Below are positions 11,070-24,131 of a stretch of 64,000 nucleotides of DNA, one piece after another. The notes under the pieces are model-generated. The model searched no databases. It was not told the origin of the DNA and saw nothing but the letters and a program-made list of their open reading frames with translations. Location of the stretch: NCBI GenBank assembly GCA_949130495.1, contig OX422214.1, positions 1,286,046-1,350,045 of the forward strand, in the 5' to 3' direction. A program made the position numbers and the translations under genes. The number at the start of each line of letters is the position of its first letter. Position 1 is the first letter of the stretch. The stretch comes from Sambucus nigra (lineage: Eukaryota > Streptophyta > Magnoliopsida > Dipsacales > Adoxaceae).

Positions 11070-11764
11070 GGTTGGAGAGGGATTGGTGATCTCCCATAGA
11101 AGTAATCAACCCCACTGAATCGGCTAAACCATGCTCGGGGAGACTACTTCAACCAGTATAAAGATTTATGAAGATGAAAAACCTTGCCCATATACTCCCT
11201 CTCATCCCGAAAACCGGGGGAGGAGCCATATAGATAGTCTCAGTAAGATTTTCGAGAAGAAAGGCATTCTTAATATCCAATTGATGCAACGGCCAAGAGT
11301 GAGAGGCGGGAAGAGATACAAGGAGACGAACGTAAGTCATCTTAGAAACCCGGTAAAGGTAGCATCGAAGTCTTTACCTAGAATCTGAGTAAAGCCATGT
11401 GCTAAAAGATGAGCCTTATATCGCTCAACAGATCCATCAGTCAAATATTTAACACTAAACACCCATTTGCAACCCACAAGTTTCTCCCCCGGAGAAAGAG
11501 ACACTAACTCCCAAGTACCATTATTTTTTAAGGCATCCATCTCAGTTTTCATGGGAGCTACCCATTTCGGATTCTAGAGAGCCTTATGAAAAGACCGGGG
11601 AATAGAAATAGAGTGAAGACAATACAAAATGGTACGATAGGACTCTGAAAGACCTGCATAGGAAATATGCTCGATAATAGAATGGTTAGTGCTATAAGAG
11701 TTAGCATAACGAGCACGAAGGCGGAGATCACGAGTGGGATAACGGGACTGAAAACCATCCAGAG
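11070..11764 (-). pseudogene. Ty1/copia reverse transcriptase remnant (copia C1, 3' part)
   Basis: The minus strand encodes the N-terminal half of a copia RT. NGTWELVSLSPGEKLVGCKW followed by VFSVKYLTDGSVERYKAHLLAHGFTQ lies at 11552-11400; VRLLVSLPASHSWPLHQL, then DIKNAFLLENL, at 11340-11230; and a frameshifted HLHKSLYWLK...SPRAWF near 11170-11110. Upstream, 11758-11560 reads in another frame as the integrase-RT linker. The YVDD catalytic motif and RNase H are absent: the sequence gives way to LINE material near 10985. At 11764 the coding region is cut by the LTR of the LARD-like element. The gag-protease piece at 25349-26460 has the same orientation and the expected order, so it is probably the other end of the same copia. 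Confidence 0.75.
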
Positions 11765-14696
11765 TGTGACACCCCGCCTAATTAAATACCGGGTGATCAG
11801 TCCTTTATTAAATTAAAATCAAGGTGAACAGTTGGTTCATTCTTAGCATCACTGTCGAAAAAATACTTTTCCAATTTTAACACCCTAAATAATTAAGCTA
11901 AGTGTCAAAACCATTTAAAACCTTATTCTCATTTTATTAAATCCGGTTATAAAACCTTAAACCATTAACATCTAAAGAGTCACCCATTAAGAATAAAAAT
12001 AGAATTGAACATACACGAATTTAATCATCAATAATAAATCCCAACATTTACAACACTAAAGGAAAACATCATGACAGTAATAAATCCCGAAATAAATGTA
12101 CTGAAAGTAAAAATTTCAATCTCTGACTATACCAACTAAATAATAGAAAGAGGGCGACACATGCCCCTGCTGGATAAAACTGAACTAGGAGTAGAATCAA
12201 ATGGATGAAGTCGTCTAAACAACAGACCTGAAACTCCAACCTAAGTTGCAACACGTTCCTTCCAAATGATCCTAAGTAAGACGCCCCTGTGGCTGGGCAC
12301 CTATAATACATGCATATATATACAAGAGAGAAAAGGAAATAGAAACGGGTCAGAGCCCGATAGTGTATATGATTTAAAAATTCATTTAGCAAGTATTTAA
12401 ATTGATACAGGCTAATGCAACAACATATTAGTGCAACACTCTCTTGAGAAATTCTCACCTCTCTTCTAATGTGCATACCTATCGCACTAACCTTCCCAAT
12501 GGTCTATCTCATCATATACCACACTATCTTTCCCCAATGATTTAATTTATCTTAGGTTATTCGCATGATTTACAACTGAACAACACAAGTATTTAAAACG
12601 TAAGATTTCAATTTGTAACCAAGATTCTCCTTTTAACTTTATTAATCAATAATGTTTTCCAGTGTCATATTATACTTTCTCAAAATAATTATTTATAATT
12701 TGAGTCAACAACCATGTCCTGCATATCAAATCACAGTAGGCAGTTCCAGATTTCAGAATTTCATATACATATTAACTACTCGTATAATATATATATCATA
12801 ACATCACCCCACATAAAAACTATCGTGCGGGCATACTCTGCTATCCAATCCCCGTATCAATCGTACTAAAGCTGATACAAGTTCGGAATCACTCTCGAAC
12901 TGTATAAATACATACACAAACAATATTGAGGTGAAGCATAGTTTCCAAGTCCAAGAGGTCAGTACATACCCTCACGTCTCTTACGACCGTGACTACCGAT
13001 TCGATAGCCTGTACCTAGGATTCCTATCTTCTAGGGTACGAGTCAATATCCCCCATAAGGCACACGAGATAAGATCGTCCCAGCGCGGAAACCTCAGGGA
13101 TAGCAAGTAGTGCGGGCATGATTTTCACAAGTATATAATATATGCATACACAATCATATAAATATACCACATTTATTATATCAATTTAGGTTTATCCCAT
13201 AACCCACATTCACAACATTTATCCTTATTTTTCCATTATTATATATCAAGTATAATGGTCCGTTTCTAACTTTAATTCGAAGTATAATGGTTCGTTTCTA
13301 TCTTTAATTCGAAGTATAATGGTTCGTTTCTAACTTTAATTCGAAGGGTTTTTCCAACTTACTATGTAACCCTCATGGACTCTATTCTTCCAAATGTACA
13401 ATTCAGTAGATACCCATTTATGTTCCAACATAACTCTCTCTTACGTGTCTCTCCCCTTTAATATATACTTACATTATCCCTTATGCAAAATATCCCAAAA
13501 ATATAGATTTCGCCTTACATTAAAGGATTTTGAATTTTATTTTCAAAGATGAGAATTTCAAACGGTTTTGAAATCGGAATTAATATGGAGTTTTAATTGA
13601 ATTTTTTTTTATTACTTAGAAGAGTCCTCAAAATATAAAACTCTCTAAGAGTCCTCAAAATATAAAACTTTCTAGTAAAAATAATAGTTTTAGAAATCCG
13701 ACCGTCTGATCAAGCTGAATTTTTGTCAGCAATCATGTCTTGCCGTTCGCTACAACATACTAAAATTTCAAGCGATTACAATGGTCCGATCATCCGAAAT
13801 AATTTTTTTAGTGTTTGTATCTGATTAGAACTATTCTCTTAATCAAAATCTTAATCCTTTACATGTCAAAGGGCTTCCAGAATATCATATAAATCATCAG
13901 TACATGAAAATTTCCCATCTCAAATTGGGGTTTTCTTCCATAAATCTTATCCTAATAACTCCTAAACTAATATGGATGATGCATCAACGAAATAAGCAAG
14001 ATAAAAACTTGCCTGGGATTTTTAGAAATCTGGTTTGGTGTTGAATTTGGTGTGGTTGCGTTCCCCGTCTCGCGATCTACGCGTTGGTGGTGGCGGCGGT
14101 GCAAACGGTTGAGTTTTGAGCCTTGGAATGCCTTGAGATCTCTCCCCTCTCCTCTCCAATGGCCGTTCTAGTGTTTTGAGTTATCTAACCCTAGGAGATA
14201 ACCTAAACATCTGATATAACCCCTTTAATTTTCATGGGTTTCATTACCCAAAAATACAAAATGACTAAAATGCCCTCCCGGGGTACTAATTAGGCCTAAA
14301 AACACCCGAGACCCAAACTAAGCCCCCGGGTACACTTTTCTGACTATCTCGACCCTTCCGGACGCGTTGGCGCACTCAAAATGACCATAAGAACAACCCA
14401 TAAAATATTCACTTTTATTAATCCACATTTAGTCCCGACACGACATAGGCGCGTCCCGACTTAAATTTCTACAATTGTCATTTTATTCACACGTGACAAT
14501 ATTATGAAAATAAATCTCATATATTACTATACTCATCCAGTATTATGCAACAAATAATATATTCCCAATAATTACTAACTCTTGTCACGCTAGTAAATAT
14601 TTAAAACAACATTTCGGATTAAAATTAAATTAATTTATCTCAATTAAATTTAATAAATCCCATAATTTAAAAGCTATAAAAATACGGGGTATTACA
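11765..14696 (-). repeat. 3' LTR of the LARD-like element, complete
   Basis: Starts (minus strand) TGTAATACCCCGTATTTTTA and ends CGGGGTGTCACA, giving TG...CA termini. It contains an internal tandem duplication (AGAGTCCTCAAAATATAAAA, near 13620-13665) and a 32-38 bp triplication around CGAAGTATAATGG(T)(T/C)CGTTTCTA at 13250-13345. ORFs such as 12069-12476 lie wholly within repeat DNA and recur at 19402-19803 only because the LTR does. Confidence 0.8.
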
Positions 14697-16783
14697 TACT
14701 CCCCCCCTAATAACGGAATTTCGTCCCGAAATTCGGAAAATAAGGCCTATCAGGTAGCACAATTCTGGATATCCTTTTCCGTACACAAACTAACACACAT
14801 TACGGCGCTGAATCACTATAGCCCTTTCTTCACAGCAACATTGTTTTACATTCTCATTGGAGACACTTCACATTGCACTCCCAACTGACAACATTTGAAT
14901 AGGTTACGTCTATACGTTATAAATTCCATTATCTCACTATCATTAGGAGGCCGCACCTCACTACATGACAACTACTCGGATTTATTCATAAACAAAATTC
15001 CCATTCTGAGAAGATCATACGAACATTTGACCACTCTTGACTGCCTAAAACAGTCGTGGAATTCCACCATAGTTATCGGATATTTTCTCGACCGATCCAA
15101 AAATTCTGATTATCTACTCTCCTCTAAACATACGGAAGGAGAATAGTCGAGGTTCTTCCATAATAAAACCATAATAAGTACCTCGTATGCGACAAACATT
15201 TACGAGTGCTTCTACAGAGCATTCTTGAAATCATCGTACCAAGATTCCAAAATCTCTTTCACGTGGCTCCACTAATCTTTAATCACCATGCGCTTATTCC
15301 CTGGCTAAGGGTGATCCATCCTACTCGAAACGAAATCTTATCTCCGCTGGTTCCTGAAATCCCATTTCAAAGGTGGGATTCACCAATCTCATCCGGATTC
15401 AGAAATTTATACTGCGTCGGACCATGCACTGGCGCGATCCTTCCTTTCAAAGGAAGTCTGGGGCATACTAGTTAATATTGTAAGCCAGCCCAAAGTAATA
15501 TCAATCACTTCCTTCTCGGCGACTTAATTCACATCTTCGGGATAAACCCTTGATCTTGTTTTGAGGATAGCAACCCATCCAAGAACTTTACCGACTTTAC
15601 CAACCTCTTCCAATTTCAGGAATTTTCGATAAACACAAAATTCTTTGGTTGATTCTCCTCTTTCAACCAAACCTTACCTATGGGCAGTGCATGTAGAGAC
15701 TACTCACTACATCTCGCTAAACATCTATTCTTCCCTTGAAATGTCTCACATTAAGTGACACGTAATACTCCCCTTCCTTCCTTGGAGTATGCTGAAAGTT
15801 CCGACCCGTGCTCTTCTCTCCACAAAATGCACTTCGGGATCTCTTATACTATACTAACATCATTACTCTTTGTATGCGCAAGTCGCTCTCACACTTGACT
15901 AATAACAACTCCGCTCCGGGTGTGCTTCATAACAATTAAATTCTACTCTATTCAAGGAATACTAATTCTTGAATGGCTTCCCACAGCCTTCCAATCAAGT
16001 TAGGGCGTGCTATTCTAATTGCACACTTATGTATGGATTATCGCCCCTCATGTGACGTTTAATCCACTCTATCACTTCCACTTCGTTATACTAGTCCCAA
16101 AAACATATATTTCACACATCTATTACCACGTCCCTTCGACTCGGACTATTTTAACTATAGTTAACCAAGATGCACACCTTTTTGCAACACTCCGACCGCC
16201 TTGGGAGAGCGAACGGCGTGCTACTCATCTGTAGGACTAACTAAATTCAACGGAATAGAAGGAATAGGGCATTCAAATTCCATGACAATAAAAGAGGAAT
16301 AATAATTCTCAACCTTCCTCAGATAAGTACAACAATTTTCCCAACTAGGTACAACAATCAAAATAAATCACTAACGCTCTATTCATCAAAATAATTACAG
16401 GTCATCTCTTTTGTATAATATAAAGTTCTTTCCAGATAATCCATGCTAAAAATCATTCCAACTCTTTATTCACATGTGTTCTGTACGCGGTTATGACATT
16501 TGGGTACTCTCAATCACCCTAGAAATCAAAATTCTTAAATTCTCCTTATCATTGTTCCACCCCTCAACTCGTGGGGATAACTTTCAATTCTTTCCTACCA
16601 CAAAAATCCGTCTCCAATGACCTTAAAACAAAATTCAACTTCCAACTTACATACATAATTACTTGATCCCATTTCGACCAGGGTACCGAACTCATGGAAT
16701 AGTGACCAAAGGTCTCCCTATTTCCAACCTTACGCTAAGTTTCATGCGTGGGATGTCTCGCAAAGCGAAATCCAAACAAGGAA

Positions 16784-16803
16784 CCCCCCCCCCCCCCCCC
16801 CCC
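16784..16803. repeat. Homopolymer of 20 C
   Basis: Follows CCAAACAAGGAA. The homologous stretch near 48115-48130 has only short C runs, so the tract grew after the two sequences diverged. Confidence 0.9.
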
Positions 16804-19030
16804 GATACACTACTACCTAGCATTGTCGGTTATCGAAATCCGTTAGGTCCTCCGTCCATAGTATATACCCCTTTATTCCATCCCTTGACAGAAAAGTTAC
16901 AATTTCTCCCGTAATTATGCTTAACAAAGAACGTTTCACCAATTTCACTATCGTCCCGTTTTGGGTGATGGCAATTACATTCTATAAACCTCGGATACAT
17001 ACGATCGAAATTCTCTAAATTTCCTTTTATTAACATTAGGGGTATAACTCTTAACTCCCACATCTCTTAAGGATAAATATAACACTGCACTCTTCCTATC
17101 ACTAAGTCCGGAGTGCTAAACATAATACCGAGTCAAGTCTTTTCGCTCAACGGTAAATCCCGGTACATACTGAATCATACTGACAAAGTCTATACATACA
17201 TTGGTATCGAATATCTCGAGCCCACTATCTCCTCCGAAGTCTCTAGGATAGATAATATAAGTGCGAGTCCAACCTTCTTACAGGTAAAGCCTCGCCAAAA
17301 CAAAATGTGTTGCACTAATGTAACTACTCCGATAGCCTTGCAATAAATGACCACTATCATACTACCCATTTCTATAACATTTTAACAAAGATAATATCAT
17401 ACTCGTGTATCGCATCACTACAACGAGTAACCTCAATAAAGTATAAAACACTGTTAATATACTCATTCATCCCCCGCGGATAGCACTAAAGAAAAATCCC
17501 GTTGTACTAAGGAAAAATATTCACATAATGGTAACATTTATAATGATATGCATTAAACTCGTCTCACATGCTAATCTAGCAATGAACAAAATATGGTGAC
17601 TCGCTCGTGTCACATAAACACGCCGCATCCTCTAAGGATACAACTTATACTTCCATCCTGGCAATCGTCTTGACTGCACAAATGGTTTTCGGACGTAACA
17701 CGTCTGCCCAAACCAAAACAAAATTATTTTAATCGTTGCCTTTTACTAGGCACCGTATTCTTGTTCTTTTTCTCATTTTGGAACATATTATCGTGAGCGA
17801 TCTCACTCCGCACAAAATACCTCAACACATAATCCACTTACCACCTGTCCTACTAACCAGGTTAGGATTGTCCTTCTCTCGGACTTTAGTAGACTCGATT
17901 CCTGTTAGCCATCCCGGTTGTTCCCTTAGCTTTTTAGGCAATAAAGATCATGTTACTATCTATAATAGTACTTACTGAATTTATCATCACTTGGTAAGAA
18001 TTAAGTATCTGAAGCATTTAAATGGTTTTCCTGATGTGTATACACATCCTTTTGTGGTGCTATACCACCACCGTTGTATTCAGTCTTATTCTCGACTAAA
18101 TTCTTCGATTCCTTTAACTTCCCCCACAAAGAAGCGTTATCATCTATATTGACAAAATATGACATTGTCAATCTCTGAATCGGTCGTCCATCAGAATTTC
18201 CTCCTCGAGTATTATCAACTATTATTACAAGTTGGTCTCCCACTTGGAGTCGTTTCCTCCACTAGTATCTACCTCTATCGATACAAAATTTGCTAACAAT
18301 TAGGATTCATATCAACAATTGGACTTCTGTCATGCCCTCCTGCGATGAGTTCAGAACCACGTTTGCTTCTCATCCTGAACAGTTGAGGAAGGAACATACG
18401 GTCAACACTGTATCTAAGGTTCTCCTATAGGCATAGCATTCCACTTCTAAAATTGGTGGTTGACTCCAACCATTATAATTTTGTCCCGAAAACCAAGAAA
18501 AATTTTCTCTAAATTTTCACTTTCATTTTGCCACACTCCATCCTATATTTAAGCATTTGGATACTTTACCTCCTTTGGTAAACACATACAATTTTCGCGT
18601 TTCTAAAATTTCCCACTGACAGTCTCTACACATTTTTGTAATACGTTGGGTAAGTTTACCCTCGCACCTCATTTGACTGTAACTGCATTTGAAAATCATT
18701 ACTGCACCTTAGTCGCCTTTCTAGTCGTGGCTTCTCATGCCATAATGGAGGTGACCTCGACTACGGTCATCATCCTCGGATATATTTCATAATCTCAACT
18801 GAGCCCTGCCTCCTGATGTACGCTTAACGGTCCTCTTCTGACATCCGTCATCGCTCGGCACACGCACACATCCGAACGACATTAGAATTCACTAGTGTAT
18901 ACACATCATAGCAGGAGAACGAAATCTCGTCAAAGGAATCGACAATCCTAAACATAGGGCTCTATAACAAACAAAGCAACGCTGAAAGCATAATAAGCCG
19001 TATAGATCCTAAGGACACTAGAACTTGATG

Positions 19031-19041
19031 CTCTGATACCA
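19031..19041 (-). promoter_or_regulatory. Primer-binding site, initiator-Met tRNA, LARD-like element
   Basis: Minus strand reads TGGTATCAGAG two bases inside the LTR end, complementary to the 3' end of plant initiator methionine tRNA. It marks the 5' side of the element and fixes its orientation. Confidence 0.85.
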
Positions 19042-19043
19042 CC

Positions 19044-20167
19044 TGTGACACCCCGCCTAATTAAATACCGGGCGATCACTCCTTTATTAAATTAAAATCA
19101 AGGTGAACAGTTGGTTCATTCTTAGCATCACTGTCGTAAAAATACTTTTCCAATTTAAACACCCTAAATAATTAAGCTAAGTGTCAAAACCATTTAAAAC
19201 CTTATTCTCATTTTATTAAATCCGGTTATAAAACCTTAAACCATTAACATCTAAAGAGTCACCCATTAAGAATAAAAATAGAATTGAACATACACGAATT
19301 TAATCATCAATAATAAATCCCAACATTTACAACACTAAAGGAAAACATCCTGACAGTAATAAATCCCGAAATAAAGGTACTGAAAGTAAAAATTTCAATC
19401 TCTAACTATACCAACTAAATAATAGAAAGAGGGCGACACATGCCCCTGTTGGATAAAACTTAACTAGGAGTAGAATCAAATGGATGAAGTCGTCTAAACA
19501 ACAGGCCTGCAACTCCCACCTAAGCTGCCGCACGTTCCTTCCAAAGGATCCTAAGTAAGACGCCCCTATGGCTAGGCACCTGTAATACATAAATATATAT
19601 ACAAGAGAGAAAAGGAAATAGAAACGGGTCAGAGCTCGATAGTGTATATGATTTAAAAATTCGTTTAGCAAGGATTTAAATTGATACAGCCCAATGCAAC
19701 AACATATTAGTGCGACACTCTCTTGAGAAATTCTCACCTCTCTTCTATTGTGCACACCTATCGCACTAACCTTCCCAATGGTCTGTCTCGTCATATACCA
19801 CACTATCTTTCCCCAATGATTTAACTTATCTTAGGTTATTCGCAGGATTTACAACTGAACAACACAAGTATTTAAAACGTAAGATTTCAATTTGTAACCA
19901 AGGTTCTCCTTTTAACTTTATTAATCAATAAAGTTTTCCAGTGCCATATTATACTTTCTCAAAACAATTATTTATAATTTGAGTCAACAACCATGTCCTA
20001 CATATCAAATCACAGTAGGCAGTTCCAGATTTCAGAATTTCATATATATATTAACTACTCGTATAATATATATATCATAACAGCACCCCACATAAAAACT
20101 ATGGTGCGGGCATACTCTGCTATCCAATCCCCGTATCAATCGTACTAAAGGGGATACAAGTTCGGAT
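19044..20167 (-). repeat. 5' LTR of the LARD-like element, truncated
   Basis: Aligns with 11765-12890 up to TACAAGTTCGGA, then changes abruptly to gag-leader sequence of the Athila/Tat-like element. About 1.8 kb of LTR is missing. The break is a deletion junction, not an insertion edge, because neither partner shows its terminal sequence there. Confidence 0.8.
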
Positions 20168-20586
20168 TCGAATACTAAATCCTTGTCTTGCTCCCAACAA
20201 CAATGTTCTTCCCGATAATATTCTTCATACCTCTCGTTCTCAAGCATAAGAAAACCCTCGCCGAAAGTCATAGACCGAGGTGCGGATGCTTGAAAATGAG
20301 GAGTTTGAAAATCATTATCGGCACTAAAGTTAAACACATTATTATAAGAATTTTGAAAACTATTGCAATTCGTTTCAAAATTCCTATCATAAGGAGGTAA
20401 AGGCCCAAAATCATTTTGATCATCCTCAAAATATACGCACCCCAAAGCTTGACTTTTGTAATACTCGCCCAAAGTCATTTTAGATGTTGCAATTTTTTGG
20501 GTCTCTAAGTATTGACCAAAAGTCAAAGGAGTACGGGAATTTTGAGAATTATCATAATGATTGTCGAAAGGATTGGAATAATACAT
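20168..20586 (-). pseudogene. N-terminal gag/ORF1-like protein of an Athila/Tat-like element, copy 1
   Basis: Starts at Met 20586, about 180 bases inside the primer site. The first 60 residues include SNPFDNHYDNSQNSR, then MTFGQYLETQKI and MTLGEYYKSQALG, two copies of an MT(F/L)G(E/Q)Y motif some 18 residues apart, followed by an acidic FEDDQNDFGPLPPYD and an Asn-rich stretch. A third variant, RSMTFGEGF, follows. Homologues are at 35431-35922 and 54795-55105, so this is the conserved coding start of the family; I do not know its function. The reading frame runs into LTR sequence beyond 20168, so the C-terminus is foreign. Confidence 0.6.
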
Positions 20587-20766
20587 GCTTACCCCAACAA
20601 AGGCTCGAGACGGAAAATTCCAAAAAGCAATGTGTGATGGGAAAATTCAAGCGTTTCTAGGCACTCATGTGTAGAAGTCCTGCAAACAAGGTTAAAAGAA
20701 AGAATACAAATACAAAAGAAAGAATATGAAAAACTAATAAGACAATTACAATCTATAATAAAACAC

Positions 20767-20784
20767 TCCCCGACAATGGTGCCA
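20767..20784 (-). promoter_or_regulatory. Primer-binding site, Asp tRNA type
   Basis: Minus strand reads TGGCACCATTGTCGGGGA, close to the TGGCGCC...CGGGGA site used by Athila-group elements (complementary to tRNA-Asp). Two bases separate it from the LTR end at 20787. Confidence 0.75.
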
Positions 20785-21642
20785 GTTGATCGAGGGCAAA
20801 AAGTAGCGCATGTAAAGATGCTAATCGTTGTTTTCTATTTTGCCGCCTCAATACAAAAGCCTAAGCTAGGACTACACTCAACTGGTGAGTATAGAGGTAA
20901 GTCGGGTATCGAATCCACACAAAGTGTTAGTATATCTCATAATCGGATGATTAATTCAGGAATAAAAGTGTAAAATCGTGATGTATGAATGTAAATAAAA
21001 GAAACGAGAGAAGTTAAGTCTAAATAAAGTAAAAGTGAGGATCGGGATATCATCCAACCATACGGCTCGAAATAACTACTAATCAAGATTCCAGTTCAAA
21101 AGCAATTTAATTGAGCATTAACAGTTAATCATAAAATTCACACAATAAGGAATTTAAGCCAAAGTTGCTAGAATACCGAAAATTGGTCACACGCGGATTA
21201 AATTCGGATTATCACTATAAACACTAGCATTGAATGACAAATAAAGTTAAATGCATAATAATCCAACTTTAATTCCCGCGGGTTCAATTAAACGCAATTT
21301 TGCACAAAACCTAATTTTCAGAGCTTGGGGCCCAAAAATGGCGGAATGAAATCCCGACCCTATTTATCTAAGGACAATACATGAATTAAACTAAATTCAA
21401 CCAATTAAACTAGGAAAGAAAGAAATAAAGCAATTACACTAACTACAAAGCATGGAAACGAATTTACAAAGCAAGGAAAATGAAGAACAAACTATATTAA
21501 AAGAGATGATAGTTAATAGTTCAATCTTACAAAACCAAATGGATGTCACCCCAAGAAGAAAAGAATATGAGCTCTCAAAGACAAACCCTAACCTAAAATG
21601 TCTTCTAAAACTAAGTATGTCTGATATTACAACAAAATTGGG

Positions 21643-21818
21643 TTATATAGTAAGTTGGAATAAAAGGAGTAAAGAAAAGGAAAAAGAAAAGAAATGCCAA
21701 AATATCTGCAGAAAACTGGGGATCGATCGATCGACCCCTATTGGTCGATCGATCTATGGTTCAAATCGTGGAAAAATTCTGAAGGATCGATCGATCCTCT
21801 TGATCTATCGATCAATCA
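21643..21818 (-). promoter_or_regulatory. GATCGATC palindrome cluster with TATA box in LTR
   Basis: Two pairs of GATCGATC-type palindromes (21721-21754 and 21784-21818) lie 71 bp upstream, in the element's orientation, of TATATAA (complement of 21643-21649). The TATA context CAACTTACTATATAACC is conserved in the other family members, so this is the probable U3 core promoter. The role of the palindromes is inferred from position only. Confidence 0.5.
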
Positions 21819-22093
21819 AGCATGGCAGAATCAAGGCCGCCTCCTGCATTCCTTTTCTTCCTCTTCTCCTCCTTTTTTGGTTTCATTATTTTCTCCTCCA
21901 CCAAAAGTATCGTAACCTCTTCGTTAGGGATTCGAATCGCACACCGTTCGTGGTCACGCAAAGCTTGCGAGGAAGGCTACAACTTCCGTGTAGGTGTTGG
22001 GCCAGGTGCCCAAACTGTGAATTGACAGAATTTCCCTTGAACGTGTGATTGCATACGGAACTTGAGTGAAATGCATTCAAACTCCATACTTAG

Positions 22094-24091
22094 TTTAATA
22101 CCCCGTATTTTTATGGCTTTTAAATTTAGGGATTTATTAAATTTAATTGAGATAAATTAATTTAATTTTAATCCGAAAAGTTGTTTTAAATATTTACTAG
22201 CGTGATGAGATTTAGTAATTATTGGAAATTTTTTGAATGTTAGTGGATGAGTATAGTAATATATGAGATTGATTTAATAAAAAATTTCACGTGAATAAAA
22301 TGACAATTATGGAAATTTAGTCGTGACGCGTTTGTGTCGTGTCAGGACTAAATTATTATTATATATAGTGAATAAATTATAGGTTGAGCGTATGGTCATT
22401 TCGAGTGCGCCAAAGTGTCCGGAAGGGTCGAGATAGTCAAAATAATGTACCCGGGGGTTTAGTTTGTGTCTCGGGGCATTTTTAGGCTTAATTAGTACCC
22501 CGGGAGGGCGTTTTGGACGTTTCGTAATTATGGGTAATTAAACCCACGAATTTGCTAGGGTTATATCAGATGGTAAGTGTTGTCTTCTAGGGTTATCATA
22601 ACCAGAAACTAATGACGACCATTGGAGAGGAAGAGGAGAAGCTTTCCAATGAGTTCTAGGCCAAGAACTCCTCCAGTTGCACCACCGTCACCGCCAAATG
22701 GTAGATCGCGCAACGAGGATCTCAACCGCACCAAATTCTTCCACAAATCAGAACTTTGAATTTCAGGCAAGTATCTATCTTGCTTTAATCAAGTTAATGC
22801 ATCCTTTTATATTAGTCTAGGGTTGATTAGAATTAGTGTTCTTGAAATAAAACATTAATTGGAGGCAAAAATTTCATGTTATAGAGGTAAAGATTATATT
22901 CTGGAAACCCATTTTACATGTAGAGGTTGAACCACGAATTTCCATGGTTATAGTGATAGAAAATCTGGAAAAAAAGAATGGAAGAAACTAAGTTAAAGAA
23001 AAATATTAGGGTTCTTGAGATTTATATAAATTTGACCCTTTTATCTTGTTATAATTGATGAAAACTCGCATGTTTTACGTAGGATATTGTTTATATGGGT
23101 ATACAACACTTGTAGTATAAGTGTTTGGGAGTTTGGGACTGAAACTTGTTGATTTGGATGAGTTTGGGGTAATATTTCTGTAGCAGTTTCGCCATAACTG
23201 CTTGTTCGATCGATCGATCCTAGAGCATCGATCGATCAATAGTTCGATCAATCGACCCCCTTTCATCGATCGATCGACCACTCCTGGAAAACTGCATTTT
23301 TGCTCGTGTTAGCTTAATCCGATTTAATGCATAGTAAATCTTGATTAGAGTTGCTAGAACATAATGAAACACAAAAAGGTAGGGTCAAGATAAACCTCGT
23401 TATGTGGGACTGTAATGTGAAAGGGAAAGGAAGGGTAAATGGGAGATATTCATACTTAGGAAATCATACGTGCGTTGATTAAATAATCGAAATGTGTAGG
23501 ATGTTGGATTAGAAGGAGAGTGAGGGCCTACTGAAATTGTACTTAGGTAAAGATAATACTTCGAGAGGGGAGAAGTGAGTTTAGAATAATTTAATTACGA
23601 GAATAAAATGAACGAGTCCGTTATACGAAATAATCGAGTATAATGTGTAATAACGGATAATTATAATTATGGGTCATGAGCGCACCTAATTCAACAATGT
23701 GGATGTGTATATATATATATATATGACTGTGTGATTGTGCATATATTATATCTGTATAAAAACCATACTCGGGCTACTTGCTATCACGGGCTTTCCGCGC
23801 TGGGGCGGTTTTATCTCGATGGGACCTTTATGGGGGATATTGAGTCGTACCCTAGAACATAGGATTCCTTGGTACAGGATATCTGATTGATAGTCAGACG
23901 GTCCTATGAGACGTGAGGGTATGTGCTGACCTCTTAGTGACTAGGAACTATGCTTCGCCTCCATTTGTTTGTATTTTTATGTTAATACAGTTCGAGAGTG
24001 ATTCTGAACTAGTATTTCCCTTAGTTTGTGTGATAAAGGTGCTTGATAGCAGAGTTTGCCATCACCATAGTTTTTATGTGGGGTGCCATTA

Positions 24092-24131
<40 letters not shown>

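Larger units (their letters stand above)
14697..19043 (-). mobile_element. Non-coding interior of the LARD-like element
   Basis: No conserved retroviral motif was found in six frames; the longest ORFs are under 90 codons and unrelated to known domains. The first 95 bases after the primer site (18940-19030, minus strand) match the corresponding leader of the Tekay element (61195-61286) closely, including CTAGTGTCCTTAGGATCT and TATAGAGCCCTAT. That leader may hold the dimerisation and packaging signals. Around 16735-16865 the interior is homologous to part of an LTR at 48062-48190. Confidence 0.65.
11765..20167 (-). mobile_element. LARD-like non-autonomous Tekay-family element
   Basis: Minus-strand element with a complete 2.93 kb 3' LTR (11765-14696), a 4.35 kb interior (14697-19043) and a truncated 5' LTR (19044-20167). 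The purine tract ATTAGGGGGGGAGTA (complement of 14697-14711) adjoins the 3' LTR, and the primer site TGGTATCAGAG (complement of 19031-19041) adjoins the 5' LTR. The interior has no gag, protease, RT or integrase signature on either strand. Long LTRs with a long non-coding interior define large retrotransposon derivatives. LTR ends, primer site and leader match the coding gypsy at 57126-61657. The two LTRs differ by roughly 4% over the shared 750 bases examined, so the insertion is moderately young. Confidence 0.75.

Noticed and set aside
12069..12476. 135-codon minus-strand ORF with a homologue at 19402-19803
   Set aside because: Both lie in the same place of the Tekay LTR; the conservation is that of the repeat, not of a protein.
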